64,000 nt of DNA, from the NCBI RefSeq assembly GCF_024347635.1, contig NZ_AP025511.1, positions 1 through 64,000 on the forward strand, written 5' to 3'. Below the pieces are notes generated by a model. That model had not been told where the DNA came from. It was given only the letters and a program-made list of their open reading frames with translations, and did not search any database. Source of the stretch: Vibrio tasmaniensis. GTDB taxonomy: Bacteria; Pseudomonadota; Gammaproteobacteria; Enterobacterales; Vibrionaceae. Numbering within the stretch: the first letter of the stretch is position 1; each line of letters starts with the position of its first letter. The position numbers and the translations under genes are program-made. Below, piece by piece: positions 25,390 to 34,073 of the stretch.

Positions 25390-26775
25390 CTAACCTACGA
25401 TTGGAAACATAAGATTCACTCTCAGCCCCCCACCTTCTCTATTTTCAGCGGTAACATGCCCATTCATCACTCCCATGGCTTCCTTGACGATCGCGAGCCC
25501 AAGACCGTAACCACCAGATTGTTTATCTCGAGCTGACTCGATGCGAGTAAACGGATCAAAAATATCGGCAAGCTTGTTATCTGGAATCCCTTCACCATCA
25601 TCCTCTACAGAAATGACACTGTAACGTGCATCACTGACCTGCCCGTAGGTCTTGACAACAATATCCGCATTGTCCCCTGCGTATTTAATCGCATTTCCAA
25701 TAAGGTTGCTTATCACTCTTAAGAGTAGTCTCTCATCAACATTGACCATTGATGTCGCGGTTTCCAAATCACTAATCAGAGTTTGATTAGGCTTTAAGTC
25801 GTTTTGTAACTGCGCAATCAGCATCGAGCAATAATGCTCTAAATGCATTGGAGTTAACTTAGAATCATAACGAGAAGTTTCTAGGCGGCTGAACTCAAGA
25901 ATTTCCCCCACCAGCTTATTCATCTCTTCCGTCTCGCTTTCCATTCGTTCGAGCAAACCCATACTTTTTTCATCGACTTTGCTGCGTAATAAATGCAGTG
26001 CGAGATTTTGCCTTGCTAACGGTGTTCGTAGCTCATGTGAGACATCACGAATCAAACGACGCTGCTTTTCAGCCAAAGATTTAATCTCAAAGGTCATATG
26101 ATCAAAATCATTGGCAAGCTCATTGAATTCACGTGTAGTTGAATCCAACTCAGACACCACACTCACTGAAAAGTCCCCTTGTGCGAGCCTTCGACTGGCC
26201 TCCCTTAAACGATCGAGTGGCTGTTGTAGACTTTTCGCCATGATAATGGAAAACAGCGATAACACGATAAAAGCAATCACAGCTTTCAGCGCGTAGGAAT
26301 ACGGTGCAAAGGATTTTGCTGGATGAAACTGGCCTGGTAGTTGAATCACGAGTGTGTTGCCATTATCAAGTGGCAAGCCGAAGATAGGCTTACTCACACG
26401 ATCACTGAGTTGATGATCTAATGTACGCAGGTACTGCAACTTAAATTCGAAATGCGGATGCATGTGTCGGTGGGTAATAGGTCGGTTGTTTTCATCGATA
26501 ATGAATAAATAATAACCTTGGGCATTGCCCCAGTCGGCAAGCTCATCCATGTCCCCTTCTTCGATCAATACATTAGCTTGATAAGCCAAATCCAACATTT
26601 CAGCTTTAACAGATTCAGGTACCTTCAACAAGGCTTTCATCAGCGCTCGTTCTGCGACACCTTGAAGGATGAGTATGCTGACTAAAATCACGGTCAGGCA
26701 ACTGAACAGCTGAAACGTTAAGCCATCCTTACGCTTGATAACGAAATCAGGGCACCGTAACAACCTGGCACTCAT
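25390..26775 (-). CDS. Sensor histidine kinase with a His-rich periplasmic loop
   Basis: A 461-residue protein with two membrane helices (about 20-40 and 163-181) around a 120-residue periplasmic sensor. The sensor contains H-R-H-M-H-P-H at 102-108, a plausible metal-binding patch. A HAMP segment follows, then the H-box D-V-S-H247-E-L-R-T-P-L, the N-box N-L-I-G-N-A-I-K-Y and G-boxes D-D-G-E-G-I-P and G-Y-G-L-G-L-A-I-V. The layout resembles CpxA-type kinases. It overlaps the response regulator gene by 4 bases. Sensing of a metal ion is inferred from the His cluster and the Fur-like site ahead of the operon. Confidence 0.88.
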   Translation of the reverse strand: MSARLLRCPDFVIKRKDGLTFQLFSCLTVILVSILILQGVAERALMKALLKVPESVKAEMLDLAYQANVLIEEGDMDELADWGNAQGYYLFIIDENNRPITHRHMHPHFEFKLQYLRTLDHQLSDRVSKPIFGLPLDNGNTLVIQLPGQFHPAKSFAPYSYALKAVIAFIVLSLFSIIMAKSLQQPLDRLREASRRLAQGDFSVSVVSELDSTTREFNELANDFDHMTFEIKSLAEKQRRLIRDVSHELRTPLARQNLALHLLRSKVDEKSMGLLERMESETEEMNKLVGEILEFSRLETSRYDSKLTPMHLEHYCSMLIAQLQNDLKPNQTLISDLETATSMVNVDERLLLRVISNLIGNAIKYAGDNADIVVKTYGQVSDARYSVISVEDDGEGIPDNKLADIFDPFTRIESARDKQSGGYGLGLAIVKEAMGVMNGHVTAENREGGGLRVNLMFPIVG

Positions 26776-27437
26776 ACTCCTACCGACTCTAGGTAGCTGT
26801 AGCCTTGACCGCGCACAGTTTTAATATGTTGTTTAGATAAGCCAGCCTGCACCAATTTTCGACGTATATTGCTGATATGCATATCTAAATTACGATCGAA
26901 GGGGCAAAGCTCTTTTTTCAACACATGTACTTGTAAGTCAGATTTTGAAACAACGATGCCATCATTTTTGATCAGATAATCAAGCAGCTCTTTTTCAGTG
27001 CCCGTTAAAGGTAAACGGGTAAGTTGCTCGCACAAGCCTTGATTTGATGAAGCCATTGACTGTCTTTGACGCTCAAACCCAACTCGTCGCAAGATCACCT
27101 TAATCCGAGTTAGAAGTTCAGGTACATTGAAAGGCTTAGCGATGTACTGATCTGCACCCGCTTGATAGCCATCTAGCATAGAGGCATCGTCATTAAGCGC
27201 AGTTAGCATAAGGATTGGAGTAGCAAAACGCTGACAAATGCGTCTTGCGACTTGAAAACCACTTAAATTGGGGAGCATCACATCGAGTAAGACTAAATCA
27301 ACAGGATTCGATTGAATAAACTCTAGAGCGGATTCACCGCAGTGAACGGTATCAACGTGATACCCCTCATTTTCTAAAACTTCACCCAATAACTCACACA
27401 ACTGAATATCATCATCAACAACTAAAACACGTGACAT
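26772..27437 (-). CDS. OmpR/PhoB-family response regulator
   Basis: 221 residues from the ATG at 27437; an upstream in-frame GTG at 27446 would add three. The receiver domain has V-V-D-D-D-I-Q, phospho-acceptor Asp in L-L-D-V-M-L-P (residue 52 from this start), Thr in M-L-T-A and Lys in A-K-P-F-N. The C-terminal winged helix ends I-K-T-V-R-G-Q-G-Y-S-Y. CpxR-like in length and domain order. It forms an operon with the downstream kinase gene. Targets are unknown; the neighbouring iron-uptake genes are candidates. Confidence 0.9.
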   Translation of the reverse strand: MSRVLVVDDDIQLCELLGEVLENEGYHVDTVHCGESALEFIQSNPVDLVLLDVMLPNLSGFQVARRICQRFATPILMLTALNDDASMLDGYQAGADQYIAKPFNVPELLTRIKVILRRVGFERQRQSMASSNQGLCEQLTRLPLTGTEKELLDYLIKNDGIVVSKSDLQVHVLKKELCPFDRNLDMHISNIRRKLVQAGLSKQHIKTVRGQGYSYLESVGV

Positions 27438-27466
27438 TTCGCACACCGATAAATAAGAACTGTTTG

Positions 27467-27485
27467 CATTCTAATTATCGTTATT
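27467..27485 (-). promoter_or_regulatory. Fur-box-like site before the two-component operon
   Basis: On the minus strand AATAACGATAATTAGAATG matches the Fur consensus at 13 of 19 positions, 30-48 bases upstream of the regulator start. It lies in an AT-rich gap, which raises the chance of a coincidental match. Confidence 0.45.
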
Positions 27486-27517
27486 ATTGATTTCAATTAT
27501 AAAGTGCGAGATTTTAT

Positions 27518-27991
27518 CTATAAAAGGAAATCTTTTTCAATCGGTACAAATTTTGAGGCAGAATCGATAAGATTTTGAGCGGTTAGCCCAGGGACGCCAT
27601 ACACTTCAACAGGTTTTCCAAAACGTTCTTTGATTCGCTCGACCAAGATTTCAAAATCACCGTCTCCGGATACCAAAACGATCGTATCAACCGTCTCAGC
27701 AAGCTCTATCGCATCTAACGCGATACCGACATCCCAATCGCCTTTGGCGCTACCATCACGACGCTGAATAAACGGTTTTAGCTTCACATTAAAACCAACA
27801 CCACGAAGAATATGGTGGAATTGACGCTGTTTAGGATCTTGGCTTGAGATTGCGTAAGCATTGGCTTCGACAACGTTACGTCCTTCCGTGGCAACATACC
27901 AAAACTGGTTATAGTCGAAGTTAGAACGGTATTTATCACGTGTTGTATAGTAAACGTTCTGAACGTCGACCAAAATTGCTATGTTTTCCAT
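27518..27991 (-). CDS. NYN-domain protein (LabA/DUF88-like putative RNase)
   Basis: A 157-residue cytoplasmic protein. The NYN (PIN-like) nuclease core has conserved acidic positions: I-L-V-D-V-Q-N at the start, K-G-D-W-D-V-G-I-A-L-D-A in the middle and V-S-G-D-G-D-F near residue 110, where Asp residues bind metal ions. Members are thought to cut RNA, but no target is known for this one. It lies 80 bases upstream of the two-component operon in the same direction; the Fur-like site between them suggests separate control. Confidence 0.85.
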   Translation of the reverse strand: MENIAILVDVQNVYYTTRDKYRSNFDYNQFWYVATEGRNVVEANAYAISSQDPKQRQFHHILRGVGFNVKLKPFIQRRDGSAKGDWDVGIALDAIELAETVDTIVLVSGDGDFEILVERIKERFGKPVEVYGVPGLTAQNLIDSASKFVPIEKDFLL

Positions 27992-28084
27992 AAATTCATA
28001 CCTTTAGATTTTCCGTATACCCTATTCTATTCACTTCTAAAATGCGAGTCGCTTTATTTAATAAAAATGAACTCATTAGCTATG

Positions 28085-28192
28085 CTTAACGTAACTATTA
28101 TTGGCTTAACGAAAGTTATTATTGGCTTAACGAAAGTTATTATTGGCTTAACGTAGCTATTGTTAGCTTAACGTAGTTGTCATTAACTTAGA
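28085..28192. repeat. Tandem repeat of about 20-21 bases, five to six copies
   Basis: Copies begin with CTTAAC or a variant at 28085, 28105, 28126, 28147, 28167 and (degenerate) 28187. The best two units are identical: GGCTTAACGAAAGTTATTATT. The period alternates between 20 and 21 bases, about two helical turns. It lies in the 230-base gap between the divergent NYN and DUF4174 genes. Confidence 0.85.
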
Positions 28193-28223
28193 GCTTGTTT
28201 GGGTTTATCGAGGAAGGTGGAAC

Positions 28224-28820
28224 ATGCAGTACCGACAAATAATCAGATCATGCCTTGGCAGCGACACCTTTGACTCAGTATTGACACGTTGCTGCGCGGC
28301 AATAACTAACGCTGCCATAACTAAGGCAGCGATAACTAAGACATCGGTAACAAACGTAATTTCCAAACCACTGAGCGCTCTAATAACAAGCACGGTTATG
28401 TTTATGATTCTGTCGGTCAACTCGTTACACGCCTACCCAGCCTACTCTCATTCCAAGGCTCTTCCACACCGCAGTGTTATTTATTTCGCTCCAACAGAAG
28501 ATTCGATCGTAAAAGAGTTTCTCAATGAAGTCTTGATTAACAATTGTCAATTGGACGAGCGAGATGTGGTTATCATGGTCATCGCCGAAAGCGGCTACAC
28601 CGTTCCTGCATGGTTAGTTGAAGAGTTTAATTTGGATGCAGTGACTAACAGTTATGGAATACCCAAAGGTTCACACACTGCCGTGTTGATTGGTAAAGAC
28701 GGGAAAGAGAAACATAGGTGGAGTGGTAAAACCGATTGGCGTTTAATTACCAATATTATTGACGAAATGCCCATGCGCCAACAAGAAATGCAGCGACAGA
28801 GTAGCCGCTGCAGTATTTGA
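28224..28820 (+). CDS. DUF4174-domain protein
   Basis: A 198-residue open frame. From about residue 85 it matches DUF4174: R-S-V-I-Y-F-A-P-T, then a beta/alpha pattern, Y-G-I-P-K-G-S-H-T-A-V-L-I-G-K-D-G-K-E-K and the ending I-I-D-E-M-P-M-R-Q-Q-E-M. The fold is thioredoxin-like but without an active-site Cys pair. A hydrophobic stretch at 52-66 followed by L-H-A-Y-P looks like an export signal. The true start is uncertain: the first 50 residues contain a DNA-level repeat (28302-28346) and may be untranslated or recently expanded. Function unknown. Confidence 0.7.
   Translation: MQYRQIIRSCLGSDTFDSVLTRCCAAITNAAITKAAITKTSVTNVISKPLSALITSTVMFMILSVNSLHAYPAYSHSKALPHRSVIYFAPTEDSIVKEFLNEVLINNCQLDERDVVIMVIAESGYTVPAWLVEEFNLDAVTNSYGIPKGSHTAVLIGKDGKEKHRWSGKTDWRLITNIIDEMPMRQQEMQRQSSRCSI
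28302..28346 (+). repeat. Three tandem 15-base repeats near the start of the DUF4174 gene
   Basis: Units ATAACTAACGCTGCC, ATAACTAAGGCAGCG and ATAACTAAGACATCG follow one another, with a degraded fourth. In the annotated frame they encode an A-(A)-I-T-K-like five-residue repeat, which is unusual inside a signal region. Confidence 0.75.
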
Positions 28821-28851
28821 TTCTTAGTCAGCTAAGCTGATCATCAATCGA

Positions 28852-29628
28852 TTATGCTTGCTTGTTAAACCAAGCCAGTTTTTCATGGAGCTGAGCAACA
28901 CTTCCAACCACAATCAGTGCCGGGCTTTTGGCAGCGCTAGCAAGGTCAGCTAGGTCACGCAACCCACCTCGAAACACTTTCTGCTCTTGGCGAGTGCCGT
29001 TTTCGATAATCGCAACAGGCATGTCTTCTCGCATACCGTTATCGAGTAAATTCTTCTGAATATTCGGACTCTCTTTCAAGCCCATGTAAAACACGATCGT
29101 GTGATTGTGTTGAGCAAGAGAACGCCAGTCAATATCTTCGCCATCCTTCTTCAAATGGCCCGTAATAAACTGAACGCTTTGTGCATGGTCACGGTGAGTC
29201 AGCGGAATCCCCGCATATGCGGTCGCTCCTGCGGCTGCAGTAATGCCTGGAATCACTTCAAATCTCACGTCATTCTCGGCCAACGTTTCGCACTCTTCGC
29301 CACCACGGCCAAAGATAAACGAGTCACCACCTTTTAGACGCACAACGTGCTTGTTTTCTTGTGCTTTGATCACCAACAGTTGGTTGATCTGATCTTGTGG
29401 TACGCAATGATGATCGAGCTTCTTACCCACATACAACATTTCAGCTTCTGGGTTAGCCATCGCTAAGATATCTTTTGATACCAAGCGGTCATAAACCAAA
29501 ACGTCTGCTTGTTGAATCACTCGCGCTGCTTTTAGCGTAAGTAAGTCAGGGTCACCTGGACCTGCACCTACCAATGAAACAAATCCATTACTTACTTCTT
29601 TAACATTCGATGACGATACTTCTGACAT
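28852..29628 (-). CDS. cobA: Uroporphyrinogen-III C-methyltransferase (SUMT)
   Basis: A 258-residue cytoplasmic enzyme that uses SAM to make precorrin-2, the first step from uroporphyrinogen III to sirohaem. Typical SUMT blocks are V-G-A-G-P-G-D-P-D-L-L-T-L-K-A, V-R-L-K-G-G-D-S-F-I-F-G-R-G-G-E-E and G-I-T-A-A-A-G-A-T-A-Y-A-G-I-P-L-T-H-R. It stands downstream of nirBDC in the same direction, with a terminator between. The link is functional: sirohaem is the cofactor of NirB. It has no CysG dehydrogenase domain. Confidence 0.93.
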   Translation of the reverse strand: MSEVSSSNVKEVSNGFVSLVGAGPGDPDLLTLKAARVIQQADVLVYDRLVSKDILAMANPEAEMLYVGKKLDHHCVPQDQINQLLVIKAQENKHVVRLKGGDSFIFGRGGEECETLAENDVRFEVIPGITAAAGATAYAGIPLTHRDHAQSVQFITGHLKKDGEDIDWRSLAQHNHTIVFYMGLKESPNIQKNLLDNGMREDMPVAIIENGTRQEQKVFRGGLRDLADLASAAKSPALIVVGSVAQLHEKLAWFNKQA

Positions 29629-29834
29629 TCTGCGCTCCGAAGGTTTGCTTGTTTTATCTCAAGCTTCAATCTATGTGATAAGTCACTGTATTCATGATGA
29701 CTTATCAAAATCCTTAACTCTTAGACTATCAGGTGTTGAAATAAATATTCAGTCTAAATACTAACGAAGATAGAAATAATTATAACAAAACAATCTATTG
29801 CGGATGTTTTGCTCAATAACAAACAACCCATCTA

Positions 29835-29868
29835 TGATAACTAAGAGTTTGTGATAACTAAGAGTTTG
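29835..29868. repeat. Perfect 17-base tandem duplication
   Basis: TGATAACTAAGAGTTTG occurs twice in a row (29835-29851, 29852-29868), likely a slippage product upstream of cobA. Confidence 0.85.
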
Positions 29869-29901
29869 TCTGTCCGAAAATACACTGACAGCTTTCAAAC
29901 T

Positions 29902-29932
29902 AAAAAAGCCCCAAACACGTTGTTGGGGCTTT
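29902..29932 (-). terminator. Intrinsic terminator after nirC
   Basis: AAAGCCCCAA (29905-29914) pairs with TTGGGGCTTT (29923-29932); on the minus strand six T follow. Confidence 0.88.
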
Positions 29933-29961
29933 CAATCTCATACTAAATTACGTTTACCGTA

Positions 29962-30777
29962 TTACTTCGCGCCTAGAGAAGGAGCTGTTTTAGCGTGAGT
30001 TAGGTACAGAGGAACACACGTTAACAGTAGGCCACCAACGATGTTACCTAAGATTGTTGGGATAAGGTTGAAGTTCAACCATGTCGCGATACCGAAGTCA
30101 GCGCCAAGAATCATACCCAGTGGGAATAGGAACATGTTTACCACTGTGTGCTCAAATACAAGTGCGAAGAAGATGAAGATTGGGAACCACATCATTGCGA
30201 CACGGCCAGACACTGTACGTGCTGTCATGTTACCAATCACACCTAGACAAACCATTAGGTTACAGAAGATGCCGCGCACGAAACACGTGATCCAACCGTC
30301 CATACCCATGTTTTCAAACCCTAGGCTACGACCTGTAGAAACAGCAATGAACTTTTGAGCAACAGCGTTTGGTTCTAAAGAGAAGTTACCTGTAAGTGAA
30401 ATTGCCACTAACACTGCAACAATTAAAGAACCGATAAGGTTACCAAGACCAACAAGACCCCAACAACGTAGGATACGACCCCAAGTAATGCCTGGGCGAT
30501 TATCGAATTTCGCTAGCGGAGCAAGACCAAATACACCCGTTACTAGGTCGTAACCCATCACACTCAAAATGACGAAGCCCACAGGGAACACAAGTGCACC
30601 AACAATACCGATACCTGTTTGCACGATAGTAGTGATAGCCACAACGACAGCAAGAGAAAGGATGATGCCTGCCATTGTGCTTCGAATCAGAAGATCACGA
30701 GTACCCGTTTTGGTTTTCGCTTCACCTACATCGATCATCGTTTGAACGAATTCTGCTGGTTTAAAATCAGTAGACAT
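29962..30777 (-). CDS. nirC: Formate/nitrite transporter family protein (NirC-like)
   Basis: A 271-residue inner-membrane channel with six helices. Family blocks are A-G-I-I-L-S-L-A near the N-terminus, G-L-V-G-L-G-N-L-I-G-S and C-N-L-M-V-C-L-G-V-I-G-N-M-T-A-R-T-V-S-G-R. Its position right after nirD, before cobA, makes nitrite the likely substrate. It lies 123 bases after nirD and ends in its own terminator. Confidence 0.9.
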   Translation of the reverse strand: MSTDFKPAEFVQTMIDVGEAKTKTGTRDLLIRSTMAGIILSLAVVVAITTIVQTGIGIVGALVFPVGFVILSVMGYDLVTGVFGLAPLAKFDNRPGITWGRILRCWGLVGLGNLIGSLIVAVLVAISLTGNFSLEPNAVAQKFIAVSTGRSLGFENMGMDGWITCFVRGIFCNLMVCLGVIGNMTARTVSGRVAMMWFPIFIFFALVFEHTVVNMFLFPLGMILGADFGIATWLNFNLIPTILGNIVGGLLLTCVPLYLTHAKTAPSLGAK

Positions 30778-30900
30778 AAGATTGTCCTTAAAAAATTAAA
30801 ATTAAAAGTTGAAATCGGATAGGAAAAGGTTCTAGTTGCCGAATTAAGGCAATGTCGATAACTAGAACCCTTGATCTATCAGATCTTTTTAAGCAAACCG

Positions 30901-31224
30901 TTATGCTGAAACTTCTACAGCACCTTTAGTCACGCGAGCTTTATACGCTTTTACACTGAAGCTCTCGTCTTCCATGCACACACCTGTTGCTAGGTTAAAG
31001 CGTTGCTTCTTAAGTGGACTCGCCACCCAAAGCTCACCTTTGTGTTCAACCGTTAAACCGCGAGATAAAACGTTTGATTGGAAAAACGGGTCAGTATTAC
31101 TAATCGCAAACACTTCTTCGGCTTTCGTTGGGCGGAAAACAGCAACTTGCTCACCACCAACCAATGCACAAACACCTGTACCTGGAATAATGTCTTCGAT
31201 CTTACAAACTTTGGTAAATGCCAT
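30901..31224 (-). CDS. nirD: Nitrite reductase (NADH) small subunit
   Basis: 107 residues from the ATG at 31224, which has GGGAG 8 bases upstream; the frame is open to 31239, but that would overlap the nirB stop without a ribosome site. The protein has a Rieske-like fold without the Cys/His cluster ligands, as is normal for NirD: K-V-C-K-I-E-D-I-I-P-G-T-G-V-C-A-L-V and the P-L-K-K-Q-R-F-N-L-A-T-G-V-C segment. It partners NirB in assimilatory or detoxifying nitrite reduction to ammonium. Confidence 0.93.
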   Translation of the reverse strand: MAFTKVCKIEDIIPGTGVCALVGGEQVAVFRPTKAEEVFAISNTDPFFQSNVLSRGLTVEHKGELWVASPLKKQRFNLATGVCMEDESFSVKAYKARVTKGAVEVSA

Positions 31225-31239
31225 GATGTCGTCTCCCAA

Positions 31240-33798
31240 TTAAACCAGTTCAACGTGAAGGATATCGCCCTTCGCTTCTGGGTGTTTCTCTGTAAATGTC
31301 GCTGGACGGTGCTGTTCACGGCCATCATCAACAAACACAACGTTTTCATCACGGTCATCAGCATTGATGAAGTGTGAGAAGCGCTTAAGTTGAGCTTCGT
31401 CGTTGATAGTGTCAGTCCACTCACAAGCAAAGTTACCCACAAGGCCAGCTACGTCCGCTTCAAGTTGGTCATTGATGCCAAGCTTATTGTCTACAATCAC
31501 TTCACGTAGGTAATCAACACCTCCTTCTAGGTTGTCCATCCATACCGAAGTACGTTGTAGTGGCGCAGCCGTGCGGATGTAGAACATCATGAAACGGTCG
31601 ATGTATTTGATCAGCGTTTCTTGGTCTAGGTCGCTTGCAAGTAAGTCTGCGTGACGAGGCTTCATACCACCGTTACCACATACGTACATGTTCCAACCTG
31701 CGTCAGTCGCGATAATACCTAAGTCTTTACCTTGAGCTTCAGCACACTCACGAGTACAGCCAGACACACCAAACTTCATCTTATGAGGAGTACGGATGCC
31801 TTTGTAACGGTTCTCGATCATCACACCTAGGCCAACTGAATCTTGAACGCCGTAACGACACCAAGTTGAACCGACACATGTCTTAGCCATACGTAGCGCC
31901 TTCGCGTACGCTTGACCTGTTTCGTAGCCTGCAGCGACTAACTTCTTCCAGATTGCTGGTAAATCATCTTTTTGAGCACCAAACAGACCGATTCGTTGCG
32001 CGCCAGTAATCTTGGTGTATAGGTTGTATTCAGCCGCCACATCAGCAAGTACGCTTAGTGCTTGAGGCGTTACTTCACCACCCGCCATACGAGGGATTAC
32101 AGAGTAAGTACCGTCTTTTTGCATGTTACCTAGGAAGTTATCGTTGGTATCGTGCAGTTTTACTAGTTCAGGCTTAAGGATGTGTTCACCCCAGCAAGAA
32201 GCAAGGATAGAACCCGCTAGAGGCTTACATACTTCACAGCCGTAGCCCTTACCGTATTTCTCTAGTAGCTCATCGAACGTTTTGATTTCTTCAATGCGAA
32301 TTAGGTGGAAAAGCTCTTGGCGAGAGTAAGCAAAGTGCTCACAAACGTCGTTCTTCACTTCAACACCGGCTTTAGCAAGTTCAGCGTTTAGAACTGAAGT
32401 TACTAGTGGAATACAACCACCACAGCCAGTACCAGCGCCAGTGACTGCTTTGATATCACCAATGGTATGGTGACCTTCAGCAACCGCTTGAGCGATCTTG
32501 CCTTTAGTTACATCGAAACAAGAACAGATAACAGCAGATTCAGGAAGAGAATCCGCGCCAAGTGTTGGCTTTTCAGCACCCGCGTGAGCAGGAAGAATCA
32601 ATGCATCTGGATGCTCTGGTAGGTCGATTTCGTTCAGCATTAACTGAAGAAGATCACCATAGTCAGACGTGTCACCGACCATTACCGCACCAAGCAGCTT
32701 CTTGTTGTCTTCAGAAACGATTAAGCGTTTGTAAACTTCTTGCTCTTCGTTTTGGTAAACGTAACTCTTACAACCAGGAGTACGACCGTTTGCATCGCCG
32801 ATAGAACCTACTTTCACACCCAGAAGCTTAAGCTTCGCAGACATGTCAGCGCCTTCAAATGTGCTTTCGTTACCGACAACATGGTCAACCGCTACCGTCG
32901 CCATTTTGTAACCAGGAGCCACTAGGCCGTAGAACGTTTGGTTCCAAGACGCACACTCACCGATAGCATAAATATCTTTGTCTGTCGTTTGACAGTGATC
33001 GTTAATCTCGATGCCACCGCGAGGCGCAATACCTAGACCCATTTGACGAGCAAGTTTGTCTTGTGGGCGAATGCCGGCAGAGAATACGATGAAATCAGTT
33101 TCTAGCTCAGTGCCGTCTGCAAAACGCATCACGTTACGAGCTTCAGTGCCTTCAGGAGCAATTTCAAGCGTGTTCTTGCTTGTATGAACGTTAACGCCCA
33201 TACGTTCGATTTTTTGACGAAGTTGATTACCACCAGCAAGATCAAGCTGCTCTGCCATTAGCTTTGGAGCAAACTCAACAACGTGAGTCGTCACACCGAG
33301 TGCTTTCAATGCACCAGCCGCTTCAAGACCAAGTAAACCACCACCGACTACAACACCAGATTTAGAATTCTTAGCGGTTGCTTCAATCGCTTTCAAATCT
33401 TCGATAGTGCGGTAAACAAAACAGTCTTTACCTTCGTGGCCTTTGATTGGCGGAACAAACGGGAAAGAACCAGTAGCAAGAACAAGTTTGTCGTATTGAA
33501 TTTCGCGACCAGTGCTTGAGTAAACTGTTTTCTTTTCACGGTTAACGTTGATAGCACGTTCACCGATCAGCATGTTGATGCCGTGTTTCTCGTAGAAGCC
33601 TTCTTTTACTAAAGAAAGTTCATCTGCAGTGTGGTGTGAAAAGTAAGAAGAAAGGTGTACACGGTCATACGCAACACGTGGTTCTTCACAGAACACCGTG
33701 ATGTCCATGTTTGCAACATCTGTCTTCTCGACTAAATCTTCGATATAGCGATGACCGACCATCCCGTTACCGATTACGACTAGCTTCATCTTGCTCAT
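31240..33798 (-). CDS. nirB: Nitrite reductase (NADH) large subunit
   Basis: An 852-residue cytoplasmic flavoprotein that reduces nitrite to ammonium with NADH. Domains in order: FAD/NAD oxidoreductase (V-I-G-N-G-M-V-G-H-R at the start, V-V-V-G-G-G-L-L-G-L-E-A near 150); BFD-type [2Fe-2S] domain (I-C-S-C-F-D-V, G-C-G-G-C-I-P); and sulfite/nitrite reductase repeat with sirohaem-[4Fe-4S] ligands (C-V-G-S-T-W-C-R-Y-G and S-G-C-T-R-E-C-A-E-A). Length is normal. It leads the nirBDC transcript behind an FNR-like site. Confidence 0.95.
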   Translation of the reverse strand: MSKMKLVVIGNGMVGHRYIEDLVEKTDVANMDITVFCEEPRVAYDRVHLSSYFSHHTADELSLVKEGFYEKHGINMLIGERAINVNREKKTVYSSTGREIQYDKLVLATGSFPFVPPIKGHEGKDCFVYRTIEDLKAIEATAKNSKSGVVVGGGLLGLEAAGALKALGVTTHVVEFAPKLMAEQLDLAGGNQLRQKIERMGVNVHTSKNTLEIAPEGTEARNVMRFADGTELETDFIVFSAGIRPQDKLARQMGLGIAPRGGIEINDHCQTTDKDIYAIGECASWNQTFYGLVAPGYKMATVAVDHVVGNESTFEGADMSAKLKLLGVKVGSIGDANGRTPGCKSYVYQNEEQEVYKRLIVSEDNKKLLGAVMVGDTSDYGDLLQLMLNEIDLPEHPDALILPAHAGAEKPTLGADSLPESAVICSCFDVTKGKIAQAVAEGHHTIGDIKAVTGAGTGCGGCIPLVTSVLNAELAKAGVEVKNDVCEHFAYSRQELFHLIRIEEIKTFDELLEKYGKGYGCEVCKPLAGSILASCWGEHILKPELVKLHDTNDNFLGNMQKDGTYSVIPRMAGGEVTPQALSVLADVAAEYNLYTKITGAQRIGLFGAQKDDLPAIWKKLVAAGYETGQAYAKALRMAKTCVGSTWCRYGVQDSVGLGVMIENRYKGIRTPHKMKFGVSGCTRECAEAQGKDLGIIATDAGWNMYVCGNGGMKPRHADLLASDLDQETLIKYIDRFMMFYIRTAAPLQRTSVWMDNLEGGVDYLREVIVDNKLGINDQLEADVAGLVGNFACEWTDTINDEAQLKRFSHFINADDRDENVVFVDDGREQHRPATFTEKHPEAKGDILHVELV

Positions 33799-33864
33799 AA
33801 GAATTCCTGAAGGTTATATATTTCTTAACTGAGCGAATAATGAATTATGAAAGAAAATGAAAAT

Positions 33865-33878
33865 ATGATGTAAATCAA
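33865..33878 (-). promoter_or_regulatory. FNR-like site before nirB
   Basis: ATGAT-GTAA-ATCAA matches the FNR consensus TTGAT-N4-ATCAA at nine of ten bases, 67-80 bases upstream of the nirB start. It fits oxygen-controlled expression, as known for nirB in enterobacteria. Confidence 0.7.
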
Positions 33879-34054
33879 TTACGAAAACAAACTACCCTAA
33901 AGTGGTAGAACAAAAGAGGTAGATATGCTTAATTATCGAGCAAAGCAAACGAATAACCACAGTTTAGATAGGGTTTAGCGGGGTTTTATATACACTTTAG
34001 TGCATTTAGCGGAATGTTGTAAAGTTTCACAATAGGTTACCAACAACGTAAGTA

Positions 34055-34073
34055 AATGACAATCATTTTCATT
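34055..34073. promoter_or_regulatory. Strong Fur-box-like site in the nirB/cupredoxin gap
   Basis: AATGACAATCATTTTCATT differs at only two positions from AATGATAATCATTATCATT, a near-ideal Fur site. It is 257 bases from nirB and 295 bases from the cupredoxin start, too far for simple promoter overlap with the annotated starts, so it may control an unannotated transcript. Confidence 0.65.

Larger units (their letters stand above)
29629..29961. other. Intergenic region between nirC and cobA
   Basis: About 330 bases. It holds the nirC terminator, a 17-base tandem duplication and AT-rich sequence upstream of cobA, which probably has its own promoter. No small gene is convincing. Confidence 0.5.

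Noticed and set aside
28085..28192. CRISPR array
   Set aside because: Units are contiguous without spacers and no cas genes are nearby, so it is a simple tandem repeat.
33893..33909. NarL/NarP site before nirB
   Set aside because: CTACC and GGTAG form an inverted repeat, but the spacing is one base short of the 7-2-7 arrangement, so I do not claim it.
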